From positions 7,314,501 through 7,378,500 of the forward strand of contig NZ_CP096255.1 of NCBI RefSeq assembly GCF_011516635.5: a DNA stretch of 64,000 bases, in the 5' to 3' direction. Below the pieces are notes generated by a model that saw nothing but the letters and a program-made list of their open reading frames with translations, searched no databases and was not told the origin of the DNA. This document shows positions 32,781 to 42,330 of this stretch, piece by piece. The DNA comes from Bradyrhizobium barranii subsp. apii. Its GTDB lineage: Bacteria > Pseudomonadota > Alphaproteobacteria > Rhizobiales > Xanthobacteraceae. The translations under genes and the position numbers were made by a program. The first letter of the stretch is position 1, and every line of letters begins with the position of its first letter.

Positions 32781-33154
32781 ATGCCTATTTCGAGGGATGA
32801 CTTTGACCCCGTTGCCACAGTTGTAGACTGGCTCGACGCCTGCCGCCGTGGAGACGTCAACGCGCTGCTCGATTGTATGATGAGCGAGCGGTGCTTGAAT
32901 GCGCCTGCGAAGGCGTCAGCCTGACTGGGCGAGAAGCAATCGCTGCCTACTGGTCACCTAAGCTCGAAACGAAGCGAGTACTCTCATTTTCGCTGGACGA
33001 CGTGAGCCTGACGGGCCACGGCGTTCAAATCGACTATCAAAATTACGAAGGCAAGCCGGCTCGCGTCTATTTTCGGTTCGGTGTCTCAAACAAGATCATC
33101 TACACAAGCTGCGCACCCATGGCTCGGGCGGCCGCCCGAAGCTCCGTCAACTGA
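32781..33154 (+). pseudogene. NTF2/SnoaL-like protein with a frameshift
   Basis: The first frame gives MPISRDDFDPVATVVDWLDA and CRRGDVNALLD. Near 32870 the similarity passes to another frame, LYDERAVLECACEG and then LTGREAIAAYWSPKLE. Together they make a single NTF2-like fold of about 124 residues, broken by one or two bases. These small alpha+beta barrel proteins have varied or unknown roles. A sequencing error could produce the same picture. Confidence 0.6.
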
Positions 33155-33268
33155 GATAACGGTCCGCGCGGCCGCAGAGTTGCGGCGATTGTAGCTCTAT
33201 CGAGCAGCCCAGCCGGCTCGTCCCTAGCCGGCGGCACACATCAGCCCTTCGGCAGACACTCCGCTGCT

Positions 33269-33490
33269 TCACTTCACCTTCGCTGCTTCATCGAGACACT
33301 TGTAACCTGAGCCGCCGCGCGCCATGCACTGGTCGAAGTGTTTTGTCTGCCGCGCTGCCGTTGGTCCAGCAGGCTGCAGCTTTCCGTTCTTATCGACGCA
33401 TTCGTACAGCAAGCCGGGTGTGCGCAGCGAGCAGGGCATGCACGACTGCTGGGCTTGCACCGCGCCCACTCCGACCAGCAGCAGCATCAT
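33269..33490 (-). CDS. Small secreted Cys-rich protein
   Basis: A 73-residue product with a short signal peptide (MMLLLVGVGAVQAQ) and six cysteines in the mature part (CMPC, YECVDKNG, DQCMARG, GYKCLDE). The mature sequence resembles other small disulfide-rich periplasmic proteins of rhizobia. The function is not known. Confidence 0.6.
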   Translation of the reverse strand: MMLLLVGVGAVQAQQSCMPCSLRTPGLLYECVDKNGKLQPAGPTAARQTKHFDQCMARGGSGYKCLDEAAKVK

Positions 33491-33493
33491 CAC

Positions 33494-34050
33494 AAAACAG
33501 CTTTGCTATCACATCAAAGGGGGCCGAATCGATTCGCACGGAGTCAAGACGCTGTGAATAGGTCGAATAACTGCGGGGTGTTTCCCCCGGACTCCGCGTG
33601 GCGCGCGAATCTCTTGTAGGGTGAGTAGGTCAGGCGAACTTGATTCGTCTGATGTCCGAGGCAGCTGGCGGCCGACCGGCGTGCGATGAAACGGTTCACG
33701 TCATGGCCGCCCGGCTGACGATGCGGTCGGATGCCCTTCCTTTGGATCAGACGGTTGCCCCGCGTTGCCCTCTCCGAGCACGCTGTCGAGCGATCGGACG
33801 GCGCGTTCATAAACGGGCCTCGTTGAGGTCGGCTTCGCGGCCAGGCAGCAGGGTTAAGGGAGCGATCACAGCGATACCAAGCTCCGTCCATGCAGACCAA
33901 GCCGGTAGACCCAAAGCAGAACACGACTGGTACCCGATCGTCGCGGTGCGCCGACGAAGCAGTGACGATGTCCATCGTGCTCATGTCCGAGACGTCGACT
34001 GTCCCGAATCCTGCACGGCTCAAAAGGCGAAGGCGTGCCGTCGGCGAGGA
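33494..34050. other. Region without a supported gene
   Basis: Long frames exist on both strands (139 and 159 codons), but neither shows a ribosome site, signal peptide or family motif. The DNA may be gene debris. It ends at a FixK-type box. Confidence 0.35.
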
Positions 34051-34064
34051 TTGATCTAGATCAA
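34051..34064. promoter_or_regulatory. FixK/FNR-type box ahead of the AspT-type transporter
   Basis: TTGATCTAGATCAA matches the TTGAT-N4-ATCAA consensus perfectly. A class II start, about 41 bp downstream of its centre, would fall near 34098, leaving a 22-base leader before the transporter ATG. Confidence 0.75.
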
Positions 34065-34119
34065 GCGTCGCCGGGTTTCACGATTCAGATTCGGCGCAAA
34101 TGGCTGGAGGGCATGCGCC

Positions 34120-35806
34120 ATGGATACCGTCAGGTGGATGATCTCCACCGCTCCGGAAATCTTCCTGCTGCTTTCCATCGCCATCGGCACGGTGCTGGGC
34201 CGAGCCAAGCTTCGTGGTTTCTCAATCGGAACGACAGCCTGCATACTGGTGGTGGCCGTTCTTATCGGTCAGCTCGGAACCTTTACATTCCCGTCGCTGC
34301 TGCGCGTGCTTCTGTTCAGCCTGTTCGTGTTCACGATCGGCTACCGGTCCGGCCCCGAATTCTTCGCCTCCTTGAGCATCCGCACCCTGGCGCAGGTCGC
34401 CATGGCGCTCGTGCTCGGCGGCACGGGTCTCATCCTCGTTTTGATATTTGCATTCGCGTTCAAGCTCGATCCGGGCACGGCCTTGGGACTTGCCGCCGGT
34501 GGGCTGACGCAATCTTCCATCATCGGCACGGCGTCCGGAGCGCTCGCGCAAGTCGGCTTGTCCGGTGATGCTTTGAAGCAGCAAGAAGCAAACATCGCAG
34601 CTGGATACGCCGTCACCTATGTCCTCGGCTATATTCTCACGCTCCTTTACGTGCCGTTTGTCGCACCGAAACTGATGCGGATCGATTTGAAGGCGGAGGC
34701 GGCGAAGCTGGAGGCGGAGCTTGCCGGCGGCAACCCGCCACAGAGTGAAAATCTGCACTATCGCAAATTCCAGGCGCGCGCCTACCGGGTATCGGCCGCC
34801 GCGGGACGCACGGTCAAGGACGTCGAAGAGGAAATCGGCAGCCGCACTGTCGTCGAGCGAATCGTGCGGCAGGGAGCCGATATCGAGCCGCGCCTCGACA
34901 GCATCCTCGAACCCGGCGACGACATCGTCGTCGCCGGGCGAACCGCTGCCCTCGTCGCGGCAAAGCCGGTCATCGGCAAGGAAATCGATGCCGACGAAAT
35001 CCTGAAGGCAATTCCGGGCAATGTGATCGACGTCCTCGTCGACAGCCGCCATCTCCATGGCCGATCGATCAAGGAGATCGCTGAACGCGTCGGCAACGAC
35101 GCACGCGGCGTCTATCTCCGCACGCTGACCCGGATGGGCCGCGAGGTCCCGTTGGGCCCGGACACCCGCGTCTATGTCGGGGACGTCATGACGCTCGTCG
35201 GCAGCACTCGCAACATCGAGCGTGCCGCCACGAAGGTCGGGCAGATCCTGCGCTCCGGCGACCGCGCCGACATCGCCTTTCTCGCAACCGGCATCGCCGC
35301 GGGCCTCCTCGCGGGTCTCGTCAGCCTCAGGGTCGGCGGCATCCCGCTGACCTTGGGCGGCGGCGGCGCGCTGATCGCTGGCCTCGTCTGCGGCTGGATG
35401 CGGTCGCGCCGGCCGACCATCGGAGCGTTACCACGCGCGGCACAGCAGACACTGAGCGATCTCGGGCTCGGTCGGCTTCATCGCAGCCATCGGGCTCGGC
35501 AACGGAGCCGCGGCCTGGGCTGCGATACAGGCGCACGGGGCGTTGCTGGTGGGCATGGGCCTGGTCGTCACGCTGGTGCCGCTGATCGTCGCGACACTGT
35601 TTGCGCGCTATGTGTTGCACATGAATCCGGTCATCACCTGCGGGGCGCTGGCCGGCGCCATGACCGTCGATGCTGCGGTGACCGGAGCCTGCGAAGTCGC
35701 CGAGAGTCAGACCCCAGTACTCGGCGTCGCAGTGCCCTACGCCATCGGCAACGTCGTCCTGACTGTGCTCGGCCCGATCATCGTGGCGCTCACTTATACC
35801 GGCTGA
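34120..35806 (+). pseudogene. AspT/YidE-type transporter, frameshifted near the 3' end
   Basis: The product has an N-terminal membrane half (residues 1-190), two cytosolic TrkA_C/RCK_C-like domains (about 220-380: FQARAYRVSAAAGRTVKDVE and VIDVLVDSRHLHGRSIKEIA) and a second membrane half. This is the plan of aspartate:alanine exchanger-like proteins. Around 35470 the frame changes: the expected GGFIAAIGLGNGAAAWAAIQ and onward runs in the +1 frame to the stop at 35806. Without the shift the protein would be about 560 residues. Gene order and a shared FixK-type box suggest an operon with the hydrolase remnant downstream. Confidence 0.75.
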
Positions 35807-36239
35807 CGGAGGCGACGATGCGTACGCAGTTGGCCGCAATCTTCCGACCGCTCTTGACGGCTTTGGTTCTCCTTGCCGCCTTCGGCTTGCCGGCCCTCGC
35901 CGAAGACAATGTCCGTCTCCAGCGATCATCACCTTTGCAGCAGGTCGCGGCGGTCGCGTCGACGGCAAGCCCAACAACAACTGCGCGCCGGACAGACTGG
36001 TCGAAGCGACCGCGGATTTCGGCCGTACCTCGCGGGTGCCATGCTGTGGTTCTATATCGAGACGTTCTTTGGCCCGGCGTTGTTGAAGCGCATGCATGAG
36101 GCTTTCACTGCGGCCGGCGGCAGGGCCGATATCATCTGATTGCATATTTCAGTGATCGTGAGCAGCGATTTCGCGCGATCATGAGCGCCGAATTCAGACG
36201 ATCGTGAGCAGCCTCGCTCCGGCCGAGGCGGTGATAGGG

Positions 36240-37001
36240 TCAGCGTTCTGGCTGCTCGTCAAGGGTGATGGTTTTGGCGTTGCGTTTTCGCATGCTTTCG
36301 CCAGCAAGCTGGAGGCGGTGAGCGTTGTGGACGAGGCGATCCAGAATCGCGTCGCCTAGCGTGGGATCTCCGATAACTTCGTGCCATGTGTCCACAGGGA
36401 GTTGGCTGGTTACGATGGTGGAGGAGCGGCCATGGCGATCGTCAAGGATTTCCAGTAGATCGCGCCGCTCGGCAGCGGTGAGCACCGACAATCCCCAATC
36501 ATCCAAAATCAGAACCTGGGCGCGGCCAAGGGTTTTGAGCAAGCGGGCATAACGTCCATCGCCCCGCGCGAGCCCCAACGCTTCGAACAATCTTGGGACG
36601 CGGTGATAGAGGACCGAGCGATTATCTCGGCAGGCCTTGTGGCCGAGGGCACAGGCTAACCAACTTTTGCCCAATCCGGTCGCCCCGGTTATGAGCAAAT
36701 TCTCGTGGCGATCGATCCAGTCGCCGCTGGCGAGCTTGGCGAAGACGGCCCGGTCGATACCCCGCGGCGTGCGCAAATCGACGTCCTCCACGCAGGCATT
36801 CTGGCGGAGCGAGGCCAGCTTGAGGCGCGTGGTGAGCCGCCTGGTGTCGCGTTCCGCCGCTTCCCGGTCGACCAGCAGGCCGATGCGATCTTCGAACGGC
36901 AAGGCTTCGAGATCAGGCGATCGTCGCTGCTCCTCGAAGGCCTTGGCCATGCCGCTCAAGCCGAGCTCGATCAGGCGTTCGTGGGTGGGATGGTTGAGCA
37001 T
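36240..37001 (-). CDS. istB: IstB ATPase helper of IS21
   Basis: A 253-residue DnaC-like AAA+ protein. Walker A is GATGLGKSWLACALG and the Walker B region is VLILDDWGLS. In IS21 elements IstB binds target DNA and activates the IstA transposase. It lies 16 bp after istA, as usual. Confidence 0.93.
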   Translation of the reverse strand: MLNHPTHERLIELGLSGMAKAFEEQRRSPDLEALPFEDRIGLLVDREAAERDTRRLTTRLKLASLRQNACVEDVDLRTPRGIDRAVFAKLASGDWIDRHENLLITGATGLGKSWLACALGHKACRDNRSVLYHRVPRLFEALGLARGDGRYARLLKTLGRAQVLILDDWGLSVLTAAERRDLLEILDDRHGRSSTIVTSQLPVDTWHEVIGDPTLGDAILDRLVHNAHRLQLAGESMRKRNAKTITLDEQPER

Positions 37002-37017
37002 ACAGGTCTCCTTGGCT

Positions 37018-38559
37018 TCAGTGAAAATAATCGCGGCCGCGGATGTTGCCGTGGCGCAGGGGTTGGTGTTCGGAGGGCTCGTCGAGAAAGGTACGATCCA
37101 GACCGTTCTGGAGGATGGAGCGGATCGAGGCGACGGATCGCGCCTTGATCAGAATGCCGCGCCGGCAGGCCGCTTCGACGCGCTCCGCGCTGTAGCTTTT
37201 GACCAGTGACAGAATGCCGAGGCAGGTGCGAAAGCCTTGCTCGGGATGCGGCCGGGCCGCGATCACGGCCTGGAAGAAGGCGGCGGTCGACGGACCGATC
37301 CGCTCGCCGGCGACGATCACTCCGGCGGGCGTCCATTGACCGTAGCGCCGATGGGCGCTGGGCATATGGTCGGCGATGGTGGTGTGGCCCCGCCGGTTGG
37401 GCGCGCGGGCGTGGCTGGCGATCCTGCGGCCGTTGTGGAAGATCTCGACCGTTCTGTCATCGATGCGTGCGTCGACAAGCTCACGGATGAGCCGATACGG
37501 CGCGGAATACCAGTGTCCATCGATCTCGATATGATAGTCGGGGCCGATCCGGCATCGCTTCCAGCGTGCGAAAGCGTAAGCCTGGTCCGGCAGCTTTGTA
37601 AGCTTGGGCTTGTCGAGCTCGGCGAACAGTTCGGCGCGACTGGCGCCAAAGTCGCGCATCTGCCTTGCATTGAGTTCGACGACGAGTGTTTTGATGGCTG
37701 CGTTCAGCTCCGCCAACGAAAAGAAGCGTTGGTTGCGCAGCCGCGCCAGAATCCATCGCTGGGCGACTTGCACCGCAACTTCGACCTTTGCCTTATCTTT
37801 TGGGCGCCGCGGCCGGGCTGCGAGAATGGCCGTGCCGTAATGGCTCGCCATCTCGGCATAGGTTCGGTTGAGGCCGGGATCGTGGCGGTCGGGATTGGTG
37901 ACGGCGGCCTTGAGATTGTCGCAGACTACGAATGTCGGCACGCCGCCGAGGAAGGCGAAAAGATTGATGTGGACCCGGATCCAGTCGGCGAGCCCCTCGC
38001 TTGGACAGGCCTCGGCATAGGTATAGTTGGAGGCGCCCATCGCCGCGACGAACAGCTTCATCGACTGCACTTCCCCGTTTGAGGGATCGATGACGTCGAT
38101 GGTGTCGCCGGCGAAATCCACGAAAACCTTCTCGCCGCCCAGATGCGTCTGCCGCATCGAAGGCCGGGCTCGCCCCTTCCAGGCCTCGTACGTCGTGCAG
38201 AACCAGGTGTAGCCGAAGCCATCGGGATGGGTGGCGCGATACTCGTCCCACAGCAGCCGACGGGTCACGTTGCGTCGGCGCAGCTCCTTGTCGACATAGC
38301 CCCAGTCGGGAACGGCCCGCTGGGGGCTCTGCGACGCAGGCCTCGGCGCCGGGAAAAGCAGCAGCTCCAGGTCCTCGTCGCTCATTCCGGCCGGCAACGG
38401 CCACTTCAGCCCGGCAGCCCCGGCTCGGCGTAGATAGCTGTGCACGGCGCCGTTGCTGATGCCCAAGGTGCGCGCGATGGCTCGCTCCGGCAAGCCTTGA
38501 ACATGTTTTAAGCGGAGAACCTCTTTGATCCGGCGCATCGACAATCTCTGGGTGGGCAT
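37018..38559 (-). CDS. istA: IstA transposase of IS21
   Basis: A 513-residue transposase. An N-terminal helix-turn-helix (LKHVQGLPERAIARTLGISN) is followed by a DDE integrase core starting with KVFVDFAGDTIDV and continuing through FVVCDNLKAAV. The C-terminal beta domain binds DNA. It appears intact, so the element may be active. Confidence 0.93.
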   Translation of the reverse strand: MPTQRLSMRRIKEVLRLKHVQGLPERAIARTLGISNGAVHSYLRRAGAAGLKWPLPAGMSDEDLELLLFPAPRPASQSPQRAVPDWGYVDKELRRRNVTRRLLWDEYRATHPDGFGYTWFCTTYEAWKGRARPSMRQTHLGGEKVFVDFAGDTIDVIDPSNGEVQSMKLFVAAMGASNYTYAEACPSEGLADWIRVHINLFAFLGGVPTFVVCDNLKAAVTNPDRHDPGLNRTYAEMASHYGTAILAARPRRPKDKAKVEVAVQVAQRWILARLRNQRFFSLAELNAAIKTLVVELNARQMRDFGASRAELFAELDKPKLTKLPDQAYAFARWKRCRIGPDYHIEIDGHWYSAPYRLIRELVDARIDDRTVEIFHNGRRIASHARAPNRRGHTTIADHMPSAHRRYGQWTPAGVIVAGERIGPSTAAFFQAVIAARPHPEQGFRTCLGILSLVKSYSAERVEAACRRGILIKARSVASIRSILQNGLDRTFLDEPSEHQPLRHGNIRGRDYFH

Positions 38560-38869
38560 CGGCCTTCCTCGTTCACTGACGAGGCAGTTCCTAAGCCGGT
38601 TGAGTTGTCGGCCGAAGCGGGCTGAGTTGCTGAAAAGCTGCTCACGATCCCGCGAAATCCGTGCTCACGATCGTCTGAAATCTCTGCTCACGATCCCCTG
38701 AAATCCGTGCTCACGATCCCGCGAAACATGCAATCTGATGCCGCCCTTCGGCAATGAGGGGCATTTCTTCGTCGGCTCGACCGACACAATTCCGATGTGG
38801 TCACCGCTCGTCGAAAAATCCCTCAACGCGCATAAATAGTTACGGAGGGTGGCGCCTGGAGACGCAACC

Positions 38870-39199
38870 ATGATCAACGCCCCTTCAACGCCATGGCCCG
38901 GGCACGCTCGCACCTTCCTGTTGATTTTGTTCGCAGCGGCCATTGCCGGACCAGCTACGGTCCAGAACGCCGCGGCGCAAAAGCAGGCCTCTGAGGCGAA
39001 GCCCGCCGAGATCGCCCCTCGCGGGCAGCGCGAAGCCAAAGACATCACCTTCGGAGACTGGCAGAAGTCTATGTTGATCACTGTTGATCACGCTGATGAC
39101 GGTGCCGAGGAACTGGACTGCCATCGCGTGCTCCCATGGCGGACTCGGCCATGCTCCTGGTTTCGTCGGTCAGCGATTGTTATCCGGCGAAGGGGATGA
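38870..39199 (+). pseudogene. N-terminal fragment of an IalB-like secreted protein
   Basis: The frame opens MINAPSTPWPGHARTFLLIL with a signal peptide and continues to AKDITFGDWQK. The W-x-x-x-C core expected next in IalB-type (invasion-associated locus B) proteins is missing, and the frame runs into unrelated residues. A 3' truncation is the simplest reading; the family call rests on the short pre-core motif only. Confidence 0.45.
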
Positions 39200-40345
39200 T
39201 GAGACGCCTTGATGCAGATCAAGAGAGCGCGGCGGCCCATAGCCAACATCTCCCCGCTGCGGAGCGCGTTCGGTACGGATCCAGGCAACCGTCAGCTCCC
39301 AAGCCACCGACAGAATGATCGGTCCGATGAAGAGGCCGATGATGCCGTGGACGAGGGTTCCCCCGATCACCCCGATCAGGATGACGAGCGCGGGTGTGGT
39401 CAGGCCTCGCCCCATGACGAGCGGCTTTAGGATGTTGTCGAGCACAGATACGATCGCGAGAAACACCGTCAGCAGAAGCGCGATCGGGAATTCCTTGTCA
39501 GTCCAGATCCAGATAATGACCGGCAGGATGACGATCGTTCCGCCGATCTGCACGATCGACAGCAATAGCACCACGAACGCCAGTAGTCCCGCGCTGGCGA
39601 TACCGGCCAGCTTGAACCCAATGCCGGCGAGCAAGGATTGGACGATCGCGACGCCGATCACACCCTGCGCGACCGCACGGATGGTGGTACCCGCGAGGTC
39701 CAGAAAGTGCTCGCTCTGGTCGGGCACGATCTGTGACAGAAAGTCACGACCCGCGGCCACGAGTTGCGGGCCATATGGAAACACGACGCCAGCCACGACC
39801 ACGGACAGCAGGAACTTCACGGTCCCCACACCGGCATTGCCGGCAAATCCGAGCAAGGTCGTCGCGAAGGGCTTGAGATACGGCACCACTTCGCGCAGAA
39901 GCGAACGCAGATTGGTCGAGGCCTGATCCCAGAGATCGAAGAGCCGAGGCCCGACGAGGGGCCAATCCTTGATCGATTGAGGTGGCGACGGAACCAACAC
40001 CTCGCCGGCGGTCATTTGGCCGGCAAGATCCCTGATCCCGTCGACTGCGCCCATGCCGAGCCACGTCGCGGGCCCAATGACAACGGCGAGACTGATAAGG
40101 GTTAGGATCGCTGCCGCAAGTTTCGGCCGGTCGCCGAGGATTTTGGCAAGGCGCTGAAACACCGGATTAAGCGCGACGGCGAGCACGACACTCCAGGCTA
40201 GGATTGGCACGAACGGACGGATCAGGAGCAGTGTCCAGACGATCAGGACCGCGAGCAACCCCAGCCGGATCACAAGCTGGATGACCTCGTCTCCGAAGAT
40301 GATCTGGCGGAGTGTTCTCACGGACGCGCCTTCAGCCTTGGCCAC
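39170..40345 (-). CDS. AI-2E family membrane transporter
   Basis: A protein of about 391 residues with seven to eight membrane spans, including LVIRLGLLAVLIVWTLLLIR, VILPVIIWIWTDKEFPIAL and the conserved GRGLTTPALVILIGVIGG. The family (PerM/YdiK/TqsA-like) exports small molecules or ions; the substrate here is unknown. The start is probably the GTG at 40345; a TTG at 40405 lies inside a FixK-type box and is rejected, and a GTG at 40318 is possible. It diverges from the acetyltransferase gene, with one box between them. Confidence 0.85.
   Translation of the reverse strand: MAKAEGASVRTLRQIIFGDEVIQLVIRLGLLAVLIVWTLLLIRPFVPILAWSVVLAVALNPVFQRLAKILGDRPKLAAAILTLISLAVVIGPATWLGMGAVDGIRDLAGQMTAGEVLVPSPPQSIKDWPLVGPRLFDLWDQASTNLRSLLREVVPYLKPFATTLLGFAGNAGVGTVKFLLSVVVAGVVFPYGPQLVAAGRDFLSQIVPDQSEHFLDLAGTTIRAVAQGVIGVAIVQSLLAGIGFKLAGIASAGLLAFVVLLLSIVQIGGTIVILPVIIWIWTDKEFPIALLLTVFLAIVSVLDNILKPLVMGRGLTTPALVILIGVIGGTLVHGIIGLFIGPIILSVAWELTVAWIRTERAPQRGDVGYGPPRSLDLHQGVSSSPSPDNNR
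39209..39222. promoter_or_regulatory. Perfect FixK/FNR-type box inside the 3' end of the AI-2E gene
   Basis: TTGATGCAGATCAA fits the consensus, but no gene start lies in the right place on either strand. It may be a promoter orphaned when the neighbouring IalB-like gene was truncated and this end rearranged. Confidence 0.5.
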
Positions 40346-40391
40346 GCATGTTGCGGGTGAGTGAGCTAGTTCCCCCTCTCGCGCGGAGGTC

Positions 40392-40405
40392 TTGATCCAG
40401 ATCAA
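40392..40405. promoter_or_regulatory. Divergent FixK/FNR-type box
   Basis: TTGATCCAGATCAA is a perfect match. Rightward it would start transcription near 40440 for the acetyltransferase, leftward near 40358 for the AI-2E transporter. One symmetric site can therefore serve both genes. Confidence 0.75.
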
Positions 40406-40482
40406 GCGACCACGACCGGCCGGGAGGCCCTTGGGCGGGATCGGGCAAGTGCGTCGCCCGGCCTCTCGATACCGGAGTCCGC

Positions 40483-40920
40483 ATGTCGGTCACCAGTGCA
40501 CGAGAGCACTTGCGCGACGGCAGTCCGGTCGAAGTTCGCGCGCTTCGGCCGGAGGACGAGGCCGACATGCTCGCCGCACTAGACCAAGCGAGCCCGCAGT
40601 CGTTGCAGCGCCGATTTTTTGCGATGAAGCGCCATTTCTCCGACAAGGAGCGCGCCTTCTTCATGGACGTCGATTTTAAGAATCAAATCGCCTTGGTTGC
40701 GCGCGCGGAGGAAGCAGGCCGGAAGGCTGTGGTTGGCGGCCGCCGATATATTGTCTCCGAGCCCGGCCAGGCCGAGAGGGCTTTCATGGTGGTCGATGCA
40801 TGGCAGGGGCGCGGCGTTGGCTCGATGCTAATGCGGCACCTCGTCGACATCGCGAGGGAAACGGGACTGAAGGAATTGACGGCGGAAGTGGGGATGTCCC
40901 GGGTTCTGTTGAATTTCTGA
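40483..40920 (+). pseudogene. GNAT acetyltransferase truncated by IS256
   Basis: The first 135 residues form most of a GNAT domain: EVRALRPEDEADMLAALDQA, then AFMVVDAWQGRGVGSMLMRH with the acetyl-CoA loop Q/RxxGxG/A, and ARETGLKELTAEV. The last ten residues (from GMSRVL) come from the left end of the IS256 copy. The missing C-terminal strand is not found beyond the IS right end, so DNA was lost or rearranged. It resembles GNAT domains linked to acyl-CoA synthetases. Confidence 0.8.
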
Positions 40921-42318
40921 AGAGGTCGGCGTTGCCCACCTTGAGCCGGTAGGCTCGGGGTGCTGATTCCACAAAGGAGAGCAACGCCATGACGAGAGAT
41001 ATCACACCGGCTGGTTGGCCGGCGACCGGGGCTGTGGAGAAATCATTTGCGGAAGTGCGAGCGAGCTTCGATCGGTTCTGCCTTGCGGCAGGAATCGAGG
41101 CGCTCGGCACGATGATGGAGGCGGATGTGACAGCGGCCTGCGGGCCGCGCCACGGTCGTGATGCGGCGCGGCGGGCGCACCGTTGGGGCCGAACGCGGGG
41201 GCGGATCGGTTTCCACGGCGGCAAGATCGAGGTCGATCGCCCGCGGGTCCGGGGCATGGACGGCCGCGAGGTCACGATCCCGAGCTGGGAAACGGCGGCG
41301 CAGGAGGACTGGCTCGGTCGCTGGGCGATGAACCTGATGCTGATCAATGTGTCGACGCGCCGGTTCGGCCGCGCCGTCCGGCTGCCCGAGGGTGACGTGC
41401 CGGCACCGCCCGGATCGGGGATTTCGAAGTCGGCGGCCTCGCGGAGGTTCGTGGCTCTGTCGGCGGCGCGGCTGGCCGACTTCATGGCTGCCGATCTGTC
41501 CGCGCTCGACCTTCTGGTGGTCCAAATCGACGGGCTGCATCTCGACGACGATCTCGTGCTGGTGGCCGCGATCGGGGTTGACGGCGAAGGCAACAAGCAT
41601 CCGCTGGCGCTGGTGGAAGGGGCGACCGAGAATGCAGCAACGGTTCAGGCCCTGCTGGACAACCTGGTCTCGCGCGGGCTCGACCCGACGGTGCCAAGAC
41701 TGTTCATCGCCGACGGCGCGAAGGCGTTGTCGAAGGCGATCCGCCGCACCTTCGGTTCGGCCGCTGCGATCCAGCGCTGCCAGATCCACAAGGCGCGCAA
41801 CATCATGGAACGCCTGCCGAAAGAGCATCATGCGGCCACCCGCCGGGTGCTGCGCCAGGCCTGGGAGCTCGATGACGCCGACAAGGCTGAAAAATTGATC
41901 CGCAATCTCGCGCGTCGACTCGACCAGCAATGGCCCGGCGTTGCGGCCAGTATCCTCGAAGGCCTCGACGAAATCCTGACTGTCGTCCGGTTGAAGTTGC
42001 CGAAGGAGCTTCGCCGATCGCTCGCCTGTACCAATATCGCCGAGAACATGATGGGCACCATTCGCCGCGTCACGCGCAACGTTAAACGCTGGCGGGATGC
42101 CGGTATGGCCTTGCGATGGGTCGCGGCCGGTATGATCGAGGCCAACAAGGGCTTCCGACGATTGAAGGCGCATAAGCAATTGTCGGTTCTGCGTGCGGCC
42201 CTTCAAGCTCACCACGATCGCATGACAATCAAGTCCGTTGCCCACGTCACGAGGGCTGCGTAATATTCATTCCGGCAACGTCGACCCGACGTAGTTCAAC
42301 AGCGATCGGGACATCCCC
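40890..42318 (+). mobile_element. IS256-family element, copy 1 (1,429 bp)
   Basis: The termini are GGGGATGTCCCG and CGGGACATCCCC. The length matches copies 2 and 3 exactly. Flanking octamers GCGGAAGT and CAATCTTC differ, so there is no target duplication, in contrast to copy 3. Confidence 0.92.
40989..42263 (+). CDS. IS256 (Mutator-type) transposase, copy 1
   Basis: A 424-residue DDE transposase. The acidic triad lies in LVVQIDGLHLDDD, RLFIADGAKAL and ACTNIAENMMGTIRR, and the CxxH-like RCQIHKARNIMERL motif of Mutator transposases is present. The start follows AAGGAGAGCAACGCC. It is identical to copy 3 and differs from copy 2 at one residue (Asp for Gly in KIEVDRPRV). Confidence 0.95.
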   Translation: MTRDITPAGWPATGAVEKSFAEVRASFDRFCLAAGIEALGTMMEADVTAACGPRHGRDAARRAHRWGRTRGRIGFHGGKIEVDRPRVRGMDGREVTIPSWETAAQEDWLGRWAMNLMLINVSTRRFGRAVRLPEGDVPAPPGSGISKSAASRRFVALSAARLADFMAADLSALDLLVVQIDGLHLDDDLVLVAAIGVDGEGNKHPLALVEGATENAATVQALLDNLVSRGLDPTVPRLFIADGAKALSKAIRRTFGSAAAIQRCQIHKARNIMERLPKEHHAATRRVLRQAWELDDADKAEKLIRNLARRLDQQWPGVAASILEGLDEILTVVRLKLPKELRRSLACTNIAENMMGTIRRVTRNVKRWRDAGMALRWVAAGMIEANKGFRRLKAHKQLSVLRAALQAHHDRMTIKSVAHVTRAA

Positions 42319-42330
42319 CAATCTTCGGGA

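Larger units (their letters stand above)
36141..38732 (-). mobile_element. IS21-family element, 2,592 bp, with 7-bp target duplication
   Basis: The ends read TGCATATTTC and, inverted, TGCATGTTTC, with several GTGATCGTGAGCA-type subterminal repeats at both ends as in other IS21 elements. ATCTGAT is duplicated at 36134-36140 and 38733-38739. Both istA and istB are intact. Confidence 0.92.
35818..38839 (+). pseudogene. Secreted dienelactone-hydrolase-like protein, decayed and split by IS21
   Basis: A good start (GGAGGCGACG-ATG) and signal peptide (LTALVLLAAFGLPALA) are followed, after a shift or deletion, by FAAGRGGRVDGKPNNNCAPD and RLVEATADFGRTSRVP. Then MLWFYIETFFGPALLKRMHE leads to the IS insertion at 36140. 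The tail resumes at 38733 as MPPFGNEGHFFVGSTDTIPM and WSPLVEK, ending at 38839. The pattern is that of alpha/beta hydrolases of the dienelactone hydrolase group. The catalytic central segment is missing, so the gene was broken before or besides the insertion. Confidence 0.7.

Noticed and set aside
33544..34059. Overlapping frames of 139 and 159 codons on opposite strands
   Set aside because: Neither has a credible start, signal or known domain; the region looks like debris.
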